Position numbers and translations under genes: made by a program
IMG/VR virus record: IMGVR_UViG_3300005613_002492
Span: 1 to 40,738 of that record
Reading direction: 5' to 3' (one strand)
From: a virus
Length of the DNA: 40,738 nt
The notes under the pieces: model-generated
The model's input: the letters and a program-made list of their open reading frames with translations, nothing else
The model's database searches: none
Told to the model about the DNA's origin: nothing
Shown: positions 7,515 through 15,296 of the stretch, piece by piece
Numbering within the stretch: the first letter of the stretch is position 1
Layout: each line of letters opens with the position of its first letter

Positions 7515-9263
7515 TTAAGCGGTTAATTGGGCTAATTTCTCTTGAATACCTGCTTGAAGCTGTGCTTCTTCAGGAGTTACTTGTGGTTGTGCTGACTGTT
7601 GTGTCTGTCCTGTTTGTGCAGCCTGCTGTTGAGCCTCTTGTTGTTTCTTAGCACCCTCTTCAATCTGTCGCATTTCTTCAGGAGTTACATCTAACAAGTC
7701 AAGCATACGCTTCATAGCAATCTCTCTTAATGATAGGTTGTTAGGGTCTTGAGATGTAACAAATAGCCATTTCTGCATACTCTGAACATTAGCTTGCTCG
7801 GTTTCACTTGAACTTCTAACAATAGGTTTATAGCCATTCTTACTAACCCAATCTGAACTAAAGACTTTCTTAAAGTAAATCTTACCTGAAGCTGCTTCTT
7901 TATAGAGTTTGATGAACTTAGGCGCATTAGCGTGCATTAACTTATCCCATTTATCAGCTAACTCAGTCCAAGCCATACGATAGAACTTAGCCATACTTAA
8001 AGCCCTCTCTTGTGATTTACCTACTAATATCTCAATCTCGCCTAAAGTCTGGGTATTCTTCTCGCCTTGTCCTTTATCAATGCCAGTAGCACCAGTTCCA
8101 CGTTCAATCACACGAGTAACAGCGTTAATAGCGTTGAAAGTATCGTCTAATCCGCCAACTTCTACTGGTTTAAGTACTTTATTGATGTCATCTCCTGGAG
8201 GAGCAGGTAACATAGCGCCTGGTCCAGGGGTAAATGTCTGTGGTGTATAGCCTTGAATAGGCAAGAACCAGTGCATTTGGAAGTTCTTTAGAGTACGATT
8301 CTCTGCCATCTGTGAATACCAGACGTTTATCAGCTTATTACCTGGTCTTACTAGGTCAGCAACTGAATCTGGGTAGATATCATTAGTTTCGGGGTCTTCA
8401 CTCCAAATAACAAAAGGCCAGAAGTCTACACCAATAGCGTCTTCTAGTAATTCGTCCATTAAAACAATGGTATCTTCAGCATATACAACAACTCTACGTT
8501 CAAACTTCTGCTTATCTTTGTTCCAGCGTCTAGTAAAGTGTTCAGTTAGGTTAATAATGCGGTCTCCAGCTGCAAATACACTAAAATCATCAGCATCTAC
8601 ACCTAAAGCCTCTAATCTTTCCATCTTCTTACGCCATTCTTCTTCATTATTGTTAGTCTGGGTGATACCTGGAGGGCTATCAGCCCATACTTTTAGCTCA
8701 TCTTTACCTGATTTAAGGTATCTTTTGTCTGCTAGTATCTCTCTAACGCCTTTCATTATGTTCTGATGTATGACAAAGCGAGCAGTTTCTATGTTCCCTG
8801 TGGTCATAAGTGGGTCAACTAATACATCAAAGACATCAAGCACGTTAATCTTGACCCCTTCATCGGCTATATTTAGCTTTTTAACACTAAAACCGTACAA
8901 AAGTACGTTCTTCTTATCTAAGACATCTACTAACTCTAGCTTATTATCAATAGACATTTGATTCCATATCTCTTGATAGTAGAGTTCTTTCATCTCATCA
9001 CCGCTATTTTCTTTCCAGTCTACTTCTGGTGGGTCATCTATCTTAGACAATAGAGTTTTAATAGTTTCCTTCATCAAAGGAATGTTGATAGCCTGTCGCT
9101 GTGTTAAGCGGTTTGTGCGAACTTTGTTACGATATAGCTCGTAGTTATCATTCCAATCAGGATGCTTACGCAACTGGAGTTCAGCTCCAGCTTTCTTTTC
9201 CTTAGTTAGACGTACCATTTCTTCGTCTAATACCCAAGAGTTTGTGTTTAAATCGTATGGCAT
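7515..9263 (-). CDS. Portal protein
   Basis: A 582-residue protein directly downstream of the terminase pair. Portal features visible: an N-terminal helical region, the central wing/stem region with VLLYGFSVKKLNIADEG and INVLDVFDVLVDP (about residues 115-150), conserved GNKLINVWYSQMAENR (about 310), a proline/glycine-rich tunnel-loop-like segment (TFTPGPGAMLPAPPGDD), then long C-terminal helices ending in a glutamine-rich tail. The portal forms the dodecameric ring through which DNA is packaged and ejected. The size and motifs resemble P22-like or other podovirus portals, though the exact family is not certain. The gene has its own promoter and an intrinsic terminator just upstream. Confidence 0.85.
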   Translation of the reverse strand: MPYDLNTNSWVLDEEMVRLTKEKKAGAELQLRKHPDWNDNYELYRNKVRTNRLTQRQAINIPLMKETIKTLLSKIDDPPEVDWKENSGDEMKELYYQEIWNQMSIDNKLELVDVLDKKNVLLYGFSVKKLNIADEGVKINVLDVFDVLVDPLMTTGNIETARFVIHQNIMKGVREILADKRYLKSGKDELKVWADSPPGITQTNNNEEEWRKKMERLEALGVDADDFSVFAAGDRIINLTEHFTRRWNKDKQKFERRVVVYAEDTIVLMDELLEDAIGVDFWPFVIWSEDPETNDIYPDSVADLVRPGNKLINVWYSQMAENRTLKNFQMHWFLPIQGYTPQTFTPGPGAMLPAPPGDDINKVLKPVEVGGLDDTFNAINAVTRVIERGTGATGIDKGQGEKNTQTLGEIEILVGKSQERALSMAKFYRMAWTELADKWDKLMHANAPKFIKLYKEAASGKIYFKKVFSSDWVSKNGYKPIVRSSSETEQANVQSMQKWLFVTSQDPNNLSLREIAMKRMLDLLDVTPEEMRQIEEGAKKQQEAQQQAAQTGQTQQSAQPQVTPEEAQLQAGIQEKLAQLTA

Positions 9264-9281
9264 AGTTTTAAAATAAAAGAA

Positions 9282-9300
9282 CAGAAGTATAGGACTTCTG
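9282..9300 (-). terminator. Intrinsic terminator/attenuator in portal leader
   Basis: On the minus strand CAGAAGT and ACTTCTG form a 7-bp stem with a 5-base loop, followed by TTCTTTTATTTT. A second hairpin (CTCG/CGAG, 9301-9314) lies just before it. The stem lies between the consensus promoter at 9332-9361 and the portal ATG at 9263, so it would stop most transcripts before the late genes unless antitermination occurs. Confidence 0.65.
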
Positions 9301-9331
9301 CTCGTTGTTGCGAGGTTGTTTAATTGTCTAC

Positions 9332-9361
9332 ATTATACACTATTGCGTTGTAATCTGTCAA
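9332..9361 (-). promoter_or_regulatory. Near-consensus sigma70 promoter for the portal/late operon
   Basis: On the minus strand TTGACA (9361-9356) and TATAAT (9337-9332) are both perfect matches, separated by 18 bases. The predicted start is near 9325, about 60 bases before the portal ATG. The -35 box overlaps the stop region of the upstream 68-residue gene. Confidence 0.75.
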
Positions 9362-9564
9362 GTCTTAAAGTTTCTCCAAGCCATATAATCTAATCTGACT
9401 GCTTGAAAATCCCCGTTCTTATCAAAATGTATGCTAGTTGAGCCATTTCTCATACCTAATAAGCCACCTGTAGTCAGTAAAGCTGCAAAGATATTGTTGA
9501 TTTTATCAACTTCTTGCTTGGTAAAAGTTTCTTCAGTTTCTAATTCAAATATAAGTTTGTTCAT
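9358..9564 (-). CDS. Small hypothetical protein between terminase and portal, 68 aa
   Basis: It starts MNKLIFELETEETFTKQEVD. Its start codon overlaps the last codons of the large terminase gene, indicating translational coupling. It is predicted helix then strand, with no recognised motif; LLTTGGLLGMRNGSTSIHFDKNG suggests a compact alpha/beta fold. The position between terminase and portal is often occupied by small head-assembly or packaging accessories. The function is not known. Confidence 0.6.
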   Translation of the reverse strand: MNKLIFELETEETFTKQEVDKINNIFAALLTTGGLLGMRNGSTSIHFDKNGDFQAVRLDYMAWRNFKT

Positions 9565-10751
9565 ACTCCAATTTCAGAATAATAATTTGGGAGAGGTTGT
9601 GTTTGTTCAGGCATCTTAAAAGTAGGCTTTCTAATCAACTGAACCAAAGCATATCTTACAGCATCCATTGGGTCTGAGAAGTCGTGAGAAGGAACATTAA
9701 GTATGTTTCCGTCTTTATCTGTGTCCCACAAATAGTTTCTATAAGCCTTTATTACATTTACACTTCTCTTAGTCATACTGATAGTTTGGTCTTGTACTAG
9801 CTGTATACCATTTCTAACGCTATCAGCTCCCTTTTCACTACCTATTATATTTACTCCGGCTAATTTAATCTCAGCTATGCTCTTAGGCTCTGCACTGTCT
9901 GCTACTGTGAGTATGCCAGGTGTCTCTTGAGCTAGAATGGTATCAGCTATCTTACTGTTAAGCATATGAGTACCATAAGCTATCTCATCTATAATATATC
10001 CGCCCTGATAATAATATATAGCTACAATAACAGTAGGGTCATTACTATAACCAAAGTCTATTCCATATCTCTCTAATCTAGCGTGTTTAGGTACTTCTTC
10101 TACAATATCCCAGTCTTTATATATCTTGCCTTCTACCTCACCTAATTGTCCTAAGCCGTATACTTTCCACCAGCCTTTACGATTCTGTCTACTCTCTATT
10201 GAATCTATAGTTGCTTGGTCTAAAGCTTCACAATCCTTATAAGTTAGTATGATATGGTCACAATCTCTACTAGGTAATACTTCTGTATAAAACCAGAACT
10301 CATTAGTCGGATTCCAATCTAAGTATACAAAATCTCTAGTACGAACTTCTAATTGGTCAAAAGCATCTAAGGTTATATTGTTAGCCTCATTTATAAATAA
10401 TCTATCACGTCTAGCACCTCTTAGCTTATCAGCCTGGTCTGCTCCAAAGAACTCCATTTGACTGCCTGTTTCAAAAGTATATATCTGGTCTGTAGCATTC
10501 CATCTATCTCGCTTCCAGTAATGATGCTCTTGCATTATATTCTTAAAATCTCTAATAGCACCACGTTTTAAATGGGGAGTACTCTCAGAAACTACACTAG
10601 TTAACTTCTTAACTTTATCAGTTTGAGAAAGAGCTATTAAGTATAACAGTATTGAAATAGTCTTAGATGCTGATGTTCCGCCTTGTACTGCTCTAATTTT
10701 CTTGTTCAATGCTATTATCTTTTTCGTTGCTGTTGTTTCGTAAAATGGCAT
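9561..10751 (-). CDS. terL: Terminase large subunit
   Basis: A 396-residue packaging motor. The ATPase domain has a Walker-A-type loop GGTSASKT at 24-31 and Walker B LFINEA at 118-123. The C-terminal RNase H-like nuclease domain has the expected acidic residues in IDFGYSND (Asp232), VADSAEP (Asp285) and HDFSDPMDAVRYAL (Asp357, Asp362). It cuts concatemeric phage DNA and drives it through the portal. The motif set resembles the PBSX/phage_terminase_3 type. It overlaps the small subunit gene by 59 bases in a different frame, so the pair is translated together. Confidence 0.93.
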   Translation of the reverse strand: MPFYETTATKKIIALNKKIRAVQGGTSASKTISILLYLIALSQTDKVKKLTSVVSESTPHLKRGAIRDFKNIMQEHHYWKRDRWNATDQIYTFETGSQMEFFGADQADKLRGARRDRLFINEANNITLDAFDQLEVRTRDFVYLDWNPTNEFWFYTEVLPSRDCDHIILTYKDCEALDQATIDSIESRQNRKGWWKVYGLGQLGEVEGKIYKDWDIVEEVPKHARLERYGIDFGYSNDPTVIVAIYYYQGGYIIDEIAYGTHMLNSKIADTILAQETPGILTVADSAEPKSIAEIKLAGVNIIGSEKGADSVRNGIQLVQDQTISMTKRSVNVIKAYRNYLWDTDKDGNILNVPSHDFSDPMDAVRYALVQLIRKPTFKMPEQTQPLPNYYSEIGV

Positions 10752-11106
10752 TGTCTAAAGATATTATTGGTTGAGGTAGTTCTTTACCACCTGTAGTTAA
10801 ATCAACTCTGTCTCCGAACTTCTCTCTATTTAGTCTTGATAATGTAAACTTAGTTAAGTCTGCTTTAATTTTATCATCTTCTCCACCTAATAGATTGTCT
10901 AGGTTTTTTAAGGCTTTTACTACCAACTTATTATCTCTTACATTTTCCGACAGCCAATCTAAATCTTTAGAAAGAATAGTTTTAGCGTAATCTTCGGTAA
11001 AACCAGCCTGAATAGCACTCTGATAAGCATTACTAAAAGTCTTACTCTTTGGGTCTAAGTAATTCTTTAAGAACTGAGATTGTCTTGGTGTTAATTCGTC
11101 TGTCAT
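10693..11106 (-). CDS. terS: Terminase small subunit
   Basis: A 137-residue protein with the classic N-terminal opening TPRQSQFLKNYLDPKSKTFSNAYQSAIQAGF and YAKTILS (residues about 6-46), a helix-turn-helix that binds packaging sites. A helical oligomerisation region and an acidic/polar tail follow. It recognises phage DNA and recruits the large subunit. Its ATG overlaps the stop of a 30-residue membrane micro-ORF (ATGA), and its 3' end overlaps terL. Confidence 0.88.
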   Translation of the reverse strand: MTDELTPRQSQFLKNYLDPKSKTFSNAYQSAIQAGFTEDYAKTILSKDLDWLSENVRDNKLVVKALKNLDNLLGGEDDKIKADLTKFTLSRLNREKFGDRVDLTTGGKELPQPIISLDNAILRNNSNEKDNSIEQEN

Positions 11107-11195
11107 GTTAGTTTATGTAAATACCAACCAGCTAATCCTCCTAATACAAAGGATATAACTAATAACCATATAATTAATTTCTCAGTATTGCTCAT
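11103..11195 (-). CDS. Micro-ORF, 30-aa single-span membrane peptide
   Basis: Reads MSNTEKLIIWLLVISFVLG then GLAGWYLHKLT and a TGA stop. One hydrophobic span (LIIWLLVISFVLGGLAGWYL) covers most of it. The start overlaps the stop of the 23-residue micro-ORF (ATGA) and its stop overlaps the terS ATG (ATGA), so it belongs to an unbroken chain of coupled genes. Holin-like or membrane-tether roles are possible; no family is recognised. Confidence 0.6.
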   Translation of the reverse strand: MSNTEKLIIWLLVISFVLGGLAGWYLHKLT

Positions 11196-11263
11196 GTTAA
11201 GTTAGTATACCAGCCATCACCTTGTAGTTCTTTGACTGGATTGTTTGTTAATATATATATCAT
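11192..11263 (-). CDS. Micro-ORF, 23 aa
   Basis: Begins MIYILTNNPVKELQ and ends GDGWYTNLT, then TGA. It shares ATGA overlaps with the gene before it (11260-11667) and the micro-ORF after it. The exact packing argues that it is translated, if only to carry ribosomes through to terS. No family or motif is recognised. Confidence 0.45.
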   Translation of the reverse strand: MIYILTNNPVKELQGDGWYTNLT

Positions 11264-11667
11264 AGTTTTTTCATATAATCCTTCACCATTTCAGCTAGTT
11301 CTCTTAATGATTCTAAGGTTTGTTCTATACCATCAAATCCATTAGGCTCTTCAGCTGTTGGTTTAGCGCCATAAACTTCTCTATCTAATCCAGCAATCTG
11401 TAGTTCTAATCTGTCTCTTTCTGCTTCTAATTTAGTCTGTTCATCTTTAATTCTTTCTATATCTCCTTTAGGTAGTTCATTCTTTTCTTTAGCTTTTTCA
11501 TATTTCTCTTGGATTACAGGTATTTGAGCCTTGATGTTGTCGTAGTTTTGGCGTATTTCTTCCCTTATTTCAAGAGTCTTAAATCTCTTAAACTCTTGGT
11601 CAAGGATTGCATATTTTACGCTTTGTAGTTTTCTTTTGAAGTATTTATACTCCTTACTTTTAAACAT
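11260..11667 (-). CDS. Coiled-coil protein upstream of terminase, 135 aa
   Basis: Starts MFKSKEYKYFKRKLQ. The sequence is strongly helical with heptad patterns over about residues 25-95 (IREEIRQNYDNIKAQIPVI and DEQTKLEAERDRLELQIAGL) and a C-terminal helix ending MVKDYMKKL. It contains no catalytic motif. It separates the carbohydrate gene block from the packaging genes and is coupled to the following micro-ORF. The function is unknown. Confidence 0.6.
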   Translation of the reverse strand: MFKSKEYKYFKRKLQSVKYAILDQEFKRFKTLEIREEIRQNYDNIKAQIPVIQEKYEKAKEKNELPKGDIERIKDEQTKLEAERDRLELQIAGLDREVYGAKPTAEEPNGFDGIEQTLESLRELAEMVKDYMKKL

Positions 11668-11671
11668 AGAG

Positions 11672-12301
11672 TTAGTTGTTAATTCTTATAGGCGGTTTCG
11701 CCTTGATATAATAAGCGTGTTTAGTTTGTAAGCCTTTGTCCCAAGCATCTTTTGGCATCTTCATAATAACTATATCATAAAATCCATTCTTTTTCAATAG
11801 CTTAATCCAATTATGAGCAAAGTATCCTGTTCTTAAATATATATAAAGTCGTTTATACCACTTAGGTTCATAGAACTCAAACAATACTACCTGCTTTCTT
11901 GGTATACGCTTTAACTCTTTTAGGCATTTCTTTATCTTAAATGGTCCAACATAAATATAAGTCATATCAGCTAATAATACATCACAAGACTTGTCTGACA
12001 TTAAAAGGTCTTCAGCTGAACCTACTCTAAATATACCGCCCTTAAAGGTTTTCTCACAAAACTCAATAGCATCTTTGTTGACATCTACTCCACCTAACTG
12101 CTTATTGCCTAGTACAGATATAATATTCTTTAGATTAGCACCACCACCCACACCTATTTCCATTAAAGAGTGCCATTCAAAGGTATTAAGTACTGTTGCT
12201 AGTATATATCTATGCGGATGATTCCAAGTTGAAAGATAAGACTTGTCCCAATCTATAGACCTATTTTTCCAGTATTTAGTTTGTGATTTTGTTGTTTTCA
12301 T
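11672..12301 (-). CDS. Class I SAM-dependent methyltransferase
   Basis: The ATG at 12301 overlaps the stop of the preceding gene (ATGA); a TTG four codons earlier is less likely. About 209 residues. The SAM-binding motif I is MEIGVGGG, followed by LGGVDVNKDAIEFCEK (motif post-I acidic Asp) and VLLADMTYI in the position of motif IV. It belongs broadly to the Methyltransf_11/25 type. Next to glycosyltransferase-like genes and a nucleotide-sugar pathway, a likely job is methylating the sugar or glycan. The actual acceptor is not visible from sequence. Confidence 0.75.
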   Translation of the reverse strand: MKTTKSQTKYWKNRSIDWDKSYLSTWNHPHRYILATVLNTFEWHSLMEIGVGGGANLKNIISVLGNKQLGGVDVNKDAIEFCEKTFKGGIFRVGSAEDLLMSDKSCDVLLADMTYIYVGPFKIKKCLKELKRIPRKQVVLFEFYEPKWYKRLYIYLRTGYFAHNWIKLLKKNGFYDIVIMKMPKDAWDKGLQTKHAYYIKAKPPIRINN

Positions 12302-13215
12302 CTTCTTAACCAATTATAAAGTTGACTATAATATCTTAGTTTCTTTTGTACTTTAAAAGGAAGTTTCCTTAATAATATCTTACGTAGGCTCTTTTTTAAC
12401 TTTAATATATCAACATTCTCTAAACCAAATGTCCTTATAAACCCCCTATCTACTCTTTCACCTTTAAACGGATGTTCGTAATAGGTACTAATATTCTCAG
12501 AGTGAGTGCCAACAAGAAAGCCTCTTTTGTCAATCTGCTTATAATTAAGGCAGTCTTTAACCCATTCATGGCTAGGAAGCGGTGTGCCAACAGGATAACC
12601 AGGTATTGCTACCTTAGTAGCTGTATAATTAGCGTGGTCAAGTGGTTCTATGAATATCTCTTTAGGAAATTTAATAGTATAGAAGGGCGGGTTTGTTTTA
12701 GGGTTATATTCTGAAACATCTAAATTAAAGTAATTACAGATATATCCGTGCTTATATCCGACTGCTTCATAGTTCTCTAACTCTCTCTGTATCTCATCTA
12801 CTGCACCAGCATAATAACAGTCGTCTGAGGGTTGTATAGTCATATAAACATAATCTACATCACCAATATCATCTAACAACTCACCAATAGTGTTGTGTAA
12901 ATTACCTACTAGCCTAGACTTAGCTTCTTCTAACGGATATTTATCGTCGTAAAAACAAATTCCACTAAAAGTAAATATATATCTTAGTCCTGCTTCTGTT
13001 AAATAATCGGCTAAATCAATTACTAAGGGATGGTTGCGTTGAGCCTGGGTAAAGCTAATCCAAACTGTAAAGTTCTGATTAGTCTGTGCTTGTAGACTAG
13101 GCACAACAAACTGTTTAAATATTTTAAGTCTGTTCTTAAACCAGCGTTCTCCTCTAAATCCACCATATAAGCCTAAACCTGTAAAAGGTACATACATGTA
13201 ATGTTTTATGTCCAT
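12298..13215 (-). CDS. Putative rhamnosyltransferase-like glycosyltransferase
   Basis: 305 residues. The segment FKQFVVPSLQAQTNQNFTVWISF (about 33-55) matches the start of the putative rhamnosyl transferase family, where several residues after it a sugar-nucleotide fold begins. The stretch VDYVYMTIQPSDDCYYAGAVDEI contains an acidic cluster in the place of the DxD metal-binding motif of GT-A enzymes. The C-terminus is basic and may contact membrane. It overlaps both neighbours, consistent with one operon. Family recognition is moderate; donor and acceptor are unknown. Confidence 0.6.
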   Translation of the reverse strand: MDIKHYMYVPFTGLGLYGGFRGERWFKNRLKIFKQFVVPSLQAQTNQNFTVWISFTQAQRNHPLVIDLADYLTEAGLRYIFTFSGICFYDDKYPLEEAKSRLVGNLHNTIGELLDDIGDVDYVYMTIQPSDDCYYAGAVDEIQRELENYEAVGYKHGYICNYFNLDVSEYNPKTNPPFYTIKFPKEIFIEPLDHANYTATKVAIPGYPVGTPLPSHEWVKDCLNYKQIDKRGFLVGTHSENISTYYEHPFKGERVDRGFIRTFGLENVDILKLKKSLRKILLRKLPFKVQKKLRYYSQLYNWLRR

Positions 13216-14012
13216 GGGTATTTGTTTAAATTGTTAAGATAATACTCTCTACCTTCTTTGTTAGGTTCTTTTGGTATATTGCCTATATTTTCAGGGAGTA
13301 TAGTATGCGGATAAGGAATAATAGATACTGGCCATTGTTCCATCAATACACTTTTGGCTACAATTTCACTAAATCCTTCTAGCGGTATCATCCTAATACA
13401 ACCTTGCATTTCGGCTATCTCTTTATTCATTTGTTCTTTAGGAACTCTCCCATGTATTATAACATTTTTATTCAATGTTTTAAATGGCTTTGTATTGCCG
13501 TAAAGGTGAAACTCTAAGTCTGAATTTTTACTAGCTATCTTATCAATTTCATACCAACCATAAAGTTCAAAGTCATCTCCACTTACACTTGCATAAAACT
13601 TACCGTTAGGCTTATAACTTGGTTTTATCTTATTAACGTCTCCTAAATAAGATGGAGTTAGAACAGATTCTATTCCCATTTCTGCTAAGGCTTGTCTCTC
13701 TGGTTCGTTTTCACACCAATTCTCGCAGTTCTCATTAAGCCATTTAGCTATTCCTTTATTATCTATCCTTATATCACCTGTATCGTCTAACCAGTAACCA
13801 TTCTGCAGGTGGCGAATATCCGAACCACACCAAAAAACATACCGCTTTCCTTTGTGTCGCCAAATACTGTAGAAATCAGGCAATCCATAACAACCAACAA
13901 ATACAGTAGCCTGACCAATATCCATTTTAGGATTATAAGTCTCTAAATTCCAGGCTTCTTGAAAGGTTCTCTCAAATCCTCCGCCTAATGATGGTGCTAC
14001 TCTTATCTTCAT
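13206..14012 (-). CDS. GT-B-like glycosyltransferase
   Basis: I chose the ATG at 14012 (MKIRVAPSLGGGFERT), preceded by CTAAAAATATG context. An upstream GTG at 14042 is open but would run through a terminator-like hairpin. About 268 residues. GT-B features: an N-terminal Rossmann-like half with VFVGCYGLPDFYSIW and RYVFWCGSDIRHL, and a C-terminal half with FHLYGNTKPF, VIIHGRVPKEQM and GCIRMIPLEGFSEIVAKSVLMEQWPV, the usual glycine/glutamate donor-binding region of GT4-like enzymes. It likely transfers the sugar made by the neighbouring genes. The final residues overlap the next gene by 10 bases. Confidence 0.6.
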   Translation of the reverse strand: MKIRVAPSLGGGFERTFQEAWNLETYNPKMDIGQATVFVGCYGLPDFYSIWRHKGKRYVFWCGSDIRHLQNGYWLDDTGDIRIDNKGIAKWLNENCENWCENEPERQALAEMGIESVLTPSYLGDVNKIKPSYKPNGKFYASVSGDDFELYGWYEIDKIASKNSDLEFHLYGNTKPFKTLNKNVIIHGRVPKEQMNKEIAEMQGCIRMIPLEGFSEIVAKSVLMEQWPVSIIPYPHTILPENIGNIPKEPNKEGREYYLNNLNKYPWT

Positions 14013-14024
14013 ATTTTTAGAAAA

Positions 14025-14047
14025 GGGGAGCATTTTAAACACTCCCC
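14025..14047 (-). terminator. GGGGAG/CTCCCC hairpin with short T-run
   Basis: On the minus strand GGGGAG and CTCCCC pair across an 11-base loop and are followed by TTTTCT. The hairpin lies between the Gfo/Idh gene and the GT-B gene, immediately before the latter's ATG. It could terminate or merely punctuate the transcript. Confidence 0.5.
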
Positions 14048-14054
14048 GTGTTAA

Positions 14055-14831
14055 TCATTTAGACATCAAATACAAATCATGCACTAATTTTAATGATTTG
14101 TACGCTTCTTTTAGGGGAATACCATTACCATCAATGAAATGCAAATAAGCATCTTTGTGTAGGTCTTCATAAGACAAGTTGTCTTTGTTGGATAGATTGA
14201 TTTCTTTACCATCTACCAAAATACTACGATTTGCTTTCTCTCGGCTATCAACAATTTCAATATGGAAAGTACCGCTACCATTTTCAAATAACACTTTACC
14301 TGTAGCCAAAGCATCTGTAATGCTAACATTTTCAATATATTTTGGTTTTCCAAGCAAAAAAATCAAAAGGTCAATATAGTGGATTCCAAGATTAAATAAG
14401 ATTCCACCAGATTTAACAAAGTTACCTTTCCAACTATCCCAATAATGCTCATCTCTGAACATAACAGCTTTAACAAAAACATCCTTTGCTTTCAAATTCC
14501 TTAAAGCGGGATGGTACCTTAATTGTAAAACAGTATTAACCCCATCAAGGTTTTTGATTCCGTTAATGCTTAATGGTTTTTCACAAAGAACTCTTTTACC
14601 ACGCAGCAATGCTTCTCTTGCCATTGTGGCGTGCAAATAATTTGGCGTGCAAATTACAACAACATCAATATTTTCAAAATCAGGATGATTATACATCTCT
14701 AACCAATCAGAAAAATCAGGTTTTTTGTCTAAATCATTATCACAAGTTAAATAAACTTCGTGACCTAAATCTTCTATTGCTTTTTTATGACGATGGTAAA
14801 TGAAACCTTTGCCAATTATTGCAAATTTCAT
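14055..14831 (-). CDS. Gfo/Idh/MocA-family nucleotide-sugar oxidoreductase (WlbA/WbpB-like)
   Basis: 258 residues. The N-terminal Rossmann fold has FAIIGKGFIYHRH, a glycine-containing NAD-binding turn that keeps the Y-x-R-H of UDP-GlcNAc(A) 3-dehydrogenases. CEKPL at 83-87 carries the conserved lysine of the family, and GIHYIDLLIFLLGKP holds the catalytic-region histidine/aspartate. The family oxidises sugar hydroxyls, commonly making a 3-keto sugar for an aminotransferase, which fits the DegT gene nearby. Unlike most neighbours it has a clear AAAGGAG site 6-7 bases before ATG and is bounded by spacers on both sides, hinting at separate acquisition. Confidence 0.8.
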   Translation of the reverse strand: MKFAIIGKGFIYHRHKKAIEDLGHEVYLTCDNDLDKKPDFSDWLEMYNHPDFENIDVVVICTPNYLHATMAREALLRGKRVLCEKPLSINGIKNLDGVNTVLQLRYHPALRNLKAKDVFVKAVMFRDEHYWDSWKGNFVKSGGILFNLGIHYIDLLIFLLGKPKYIENVSITDALATGKVLFENGSGTFHIEIVDSREKANRSILVDGKEINLSNKDNLSYEDLHKDAYLHFIDGNGIPLKEAYKSLKLVHDLYLMSK

Positions 14832-14867
14832 GATATTCTCCTTTCTATGATTAATTATTATTATCCA

Positions 14868-15296
14868 TTATGGATTTTTTACTAAGTTTATAAATTCTAC
14901 CAGTACTGGATGTGGTTTAACTTTGCTTGATTGGTATTCAGGGTGAAACTGGGTAGTTATAATCTTTCCGCTTCTGAATGTATCAGGATAATCCTTTACC
15001 TTGTATTCGTGCCAATAACTTTCATTATTATGCAATCCAACATTTAACTCTGGTAATTTCTCTAACTCATATCCGTTGAATATAGCCATTATCTGATGTC
15101 CAAAACATATTCCCAATAACGGTATATCGTCTGCTATAGCCTTTCCAACTACTTTAAGGGCTTCATCTACCATTTCCTTTTTGTTCTCTCCTGGCCAAGA
15201 GCCAGCTATTATATAACCCTCATAACTTTCCCAGTTAGAATCAATCTCATCTAAAGCCCTGGTTAAACTTGTTTTAAAATCACCGTATATTTCCAT
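14868..15296 (-). CDS. Class I glutamine amidotransferase (glutaminase) subunit
   Basis: 142 residues, shorter than the roughly 190-200 of complete class I GATase domains; the missing part is at the N-terminus. The nucleophile elbow LGICFGHQ gives Cys64, and QFHPE gives His118 and Glu120, so the Cys-His-Glu triad is intact. The form resembles the CTP-synthase/HisH glutaminases. The gene overlaps the N-acetyl sugar amidotransferase gene by 17 bases; such enzymes need ammonia from a partner glutaminase, so the two very likely act as a complex. Confidence 0.82.
   Translation of the reverse strand: MEIYGDFKTSLTRALDEIDSNWESYEGYIIAGSWPGENKKEMVDEALKVVGKAIADDIPLLGICFGHQIMAIFNGYELEKLPELNVGLHNNESYWHEYKVKDYPDTFRSGKIITTQFHPEYQSSKVKPHPVLVEFINLVKNP

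Noticed and set aside
7727-7927. Minus-strand 66-codon frame inside the portal gene
   Set aside because: Out-of-frame overlap wholly inside a clear portal gene, with no start signal.
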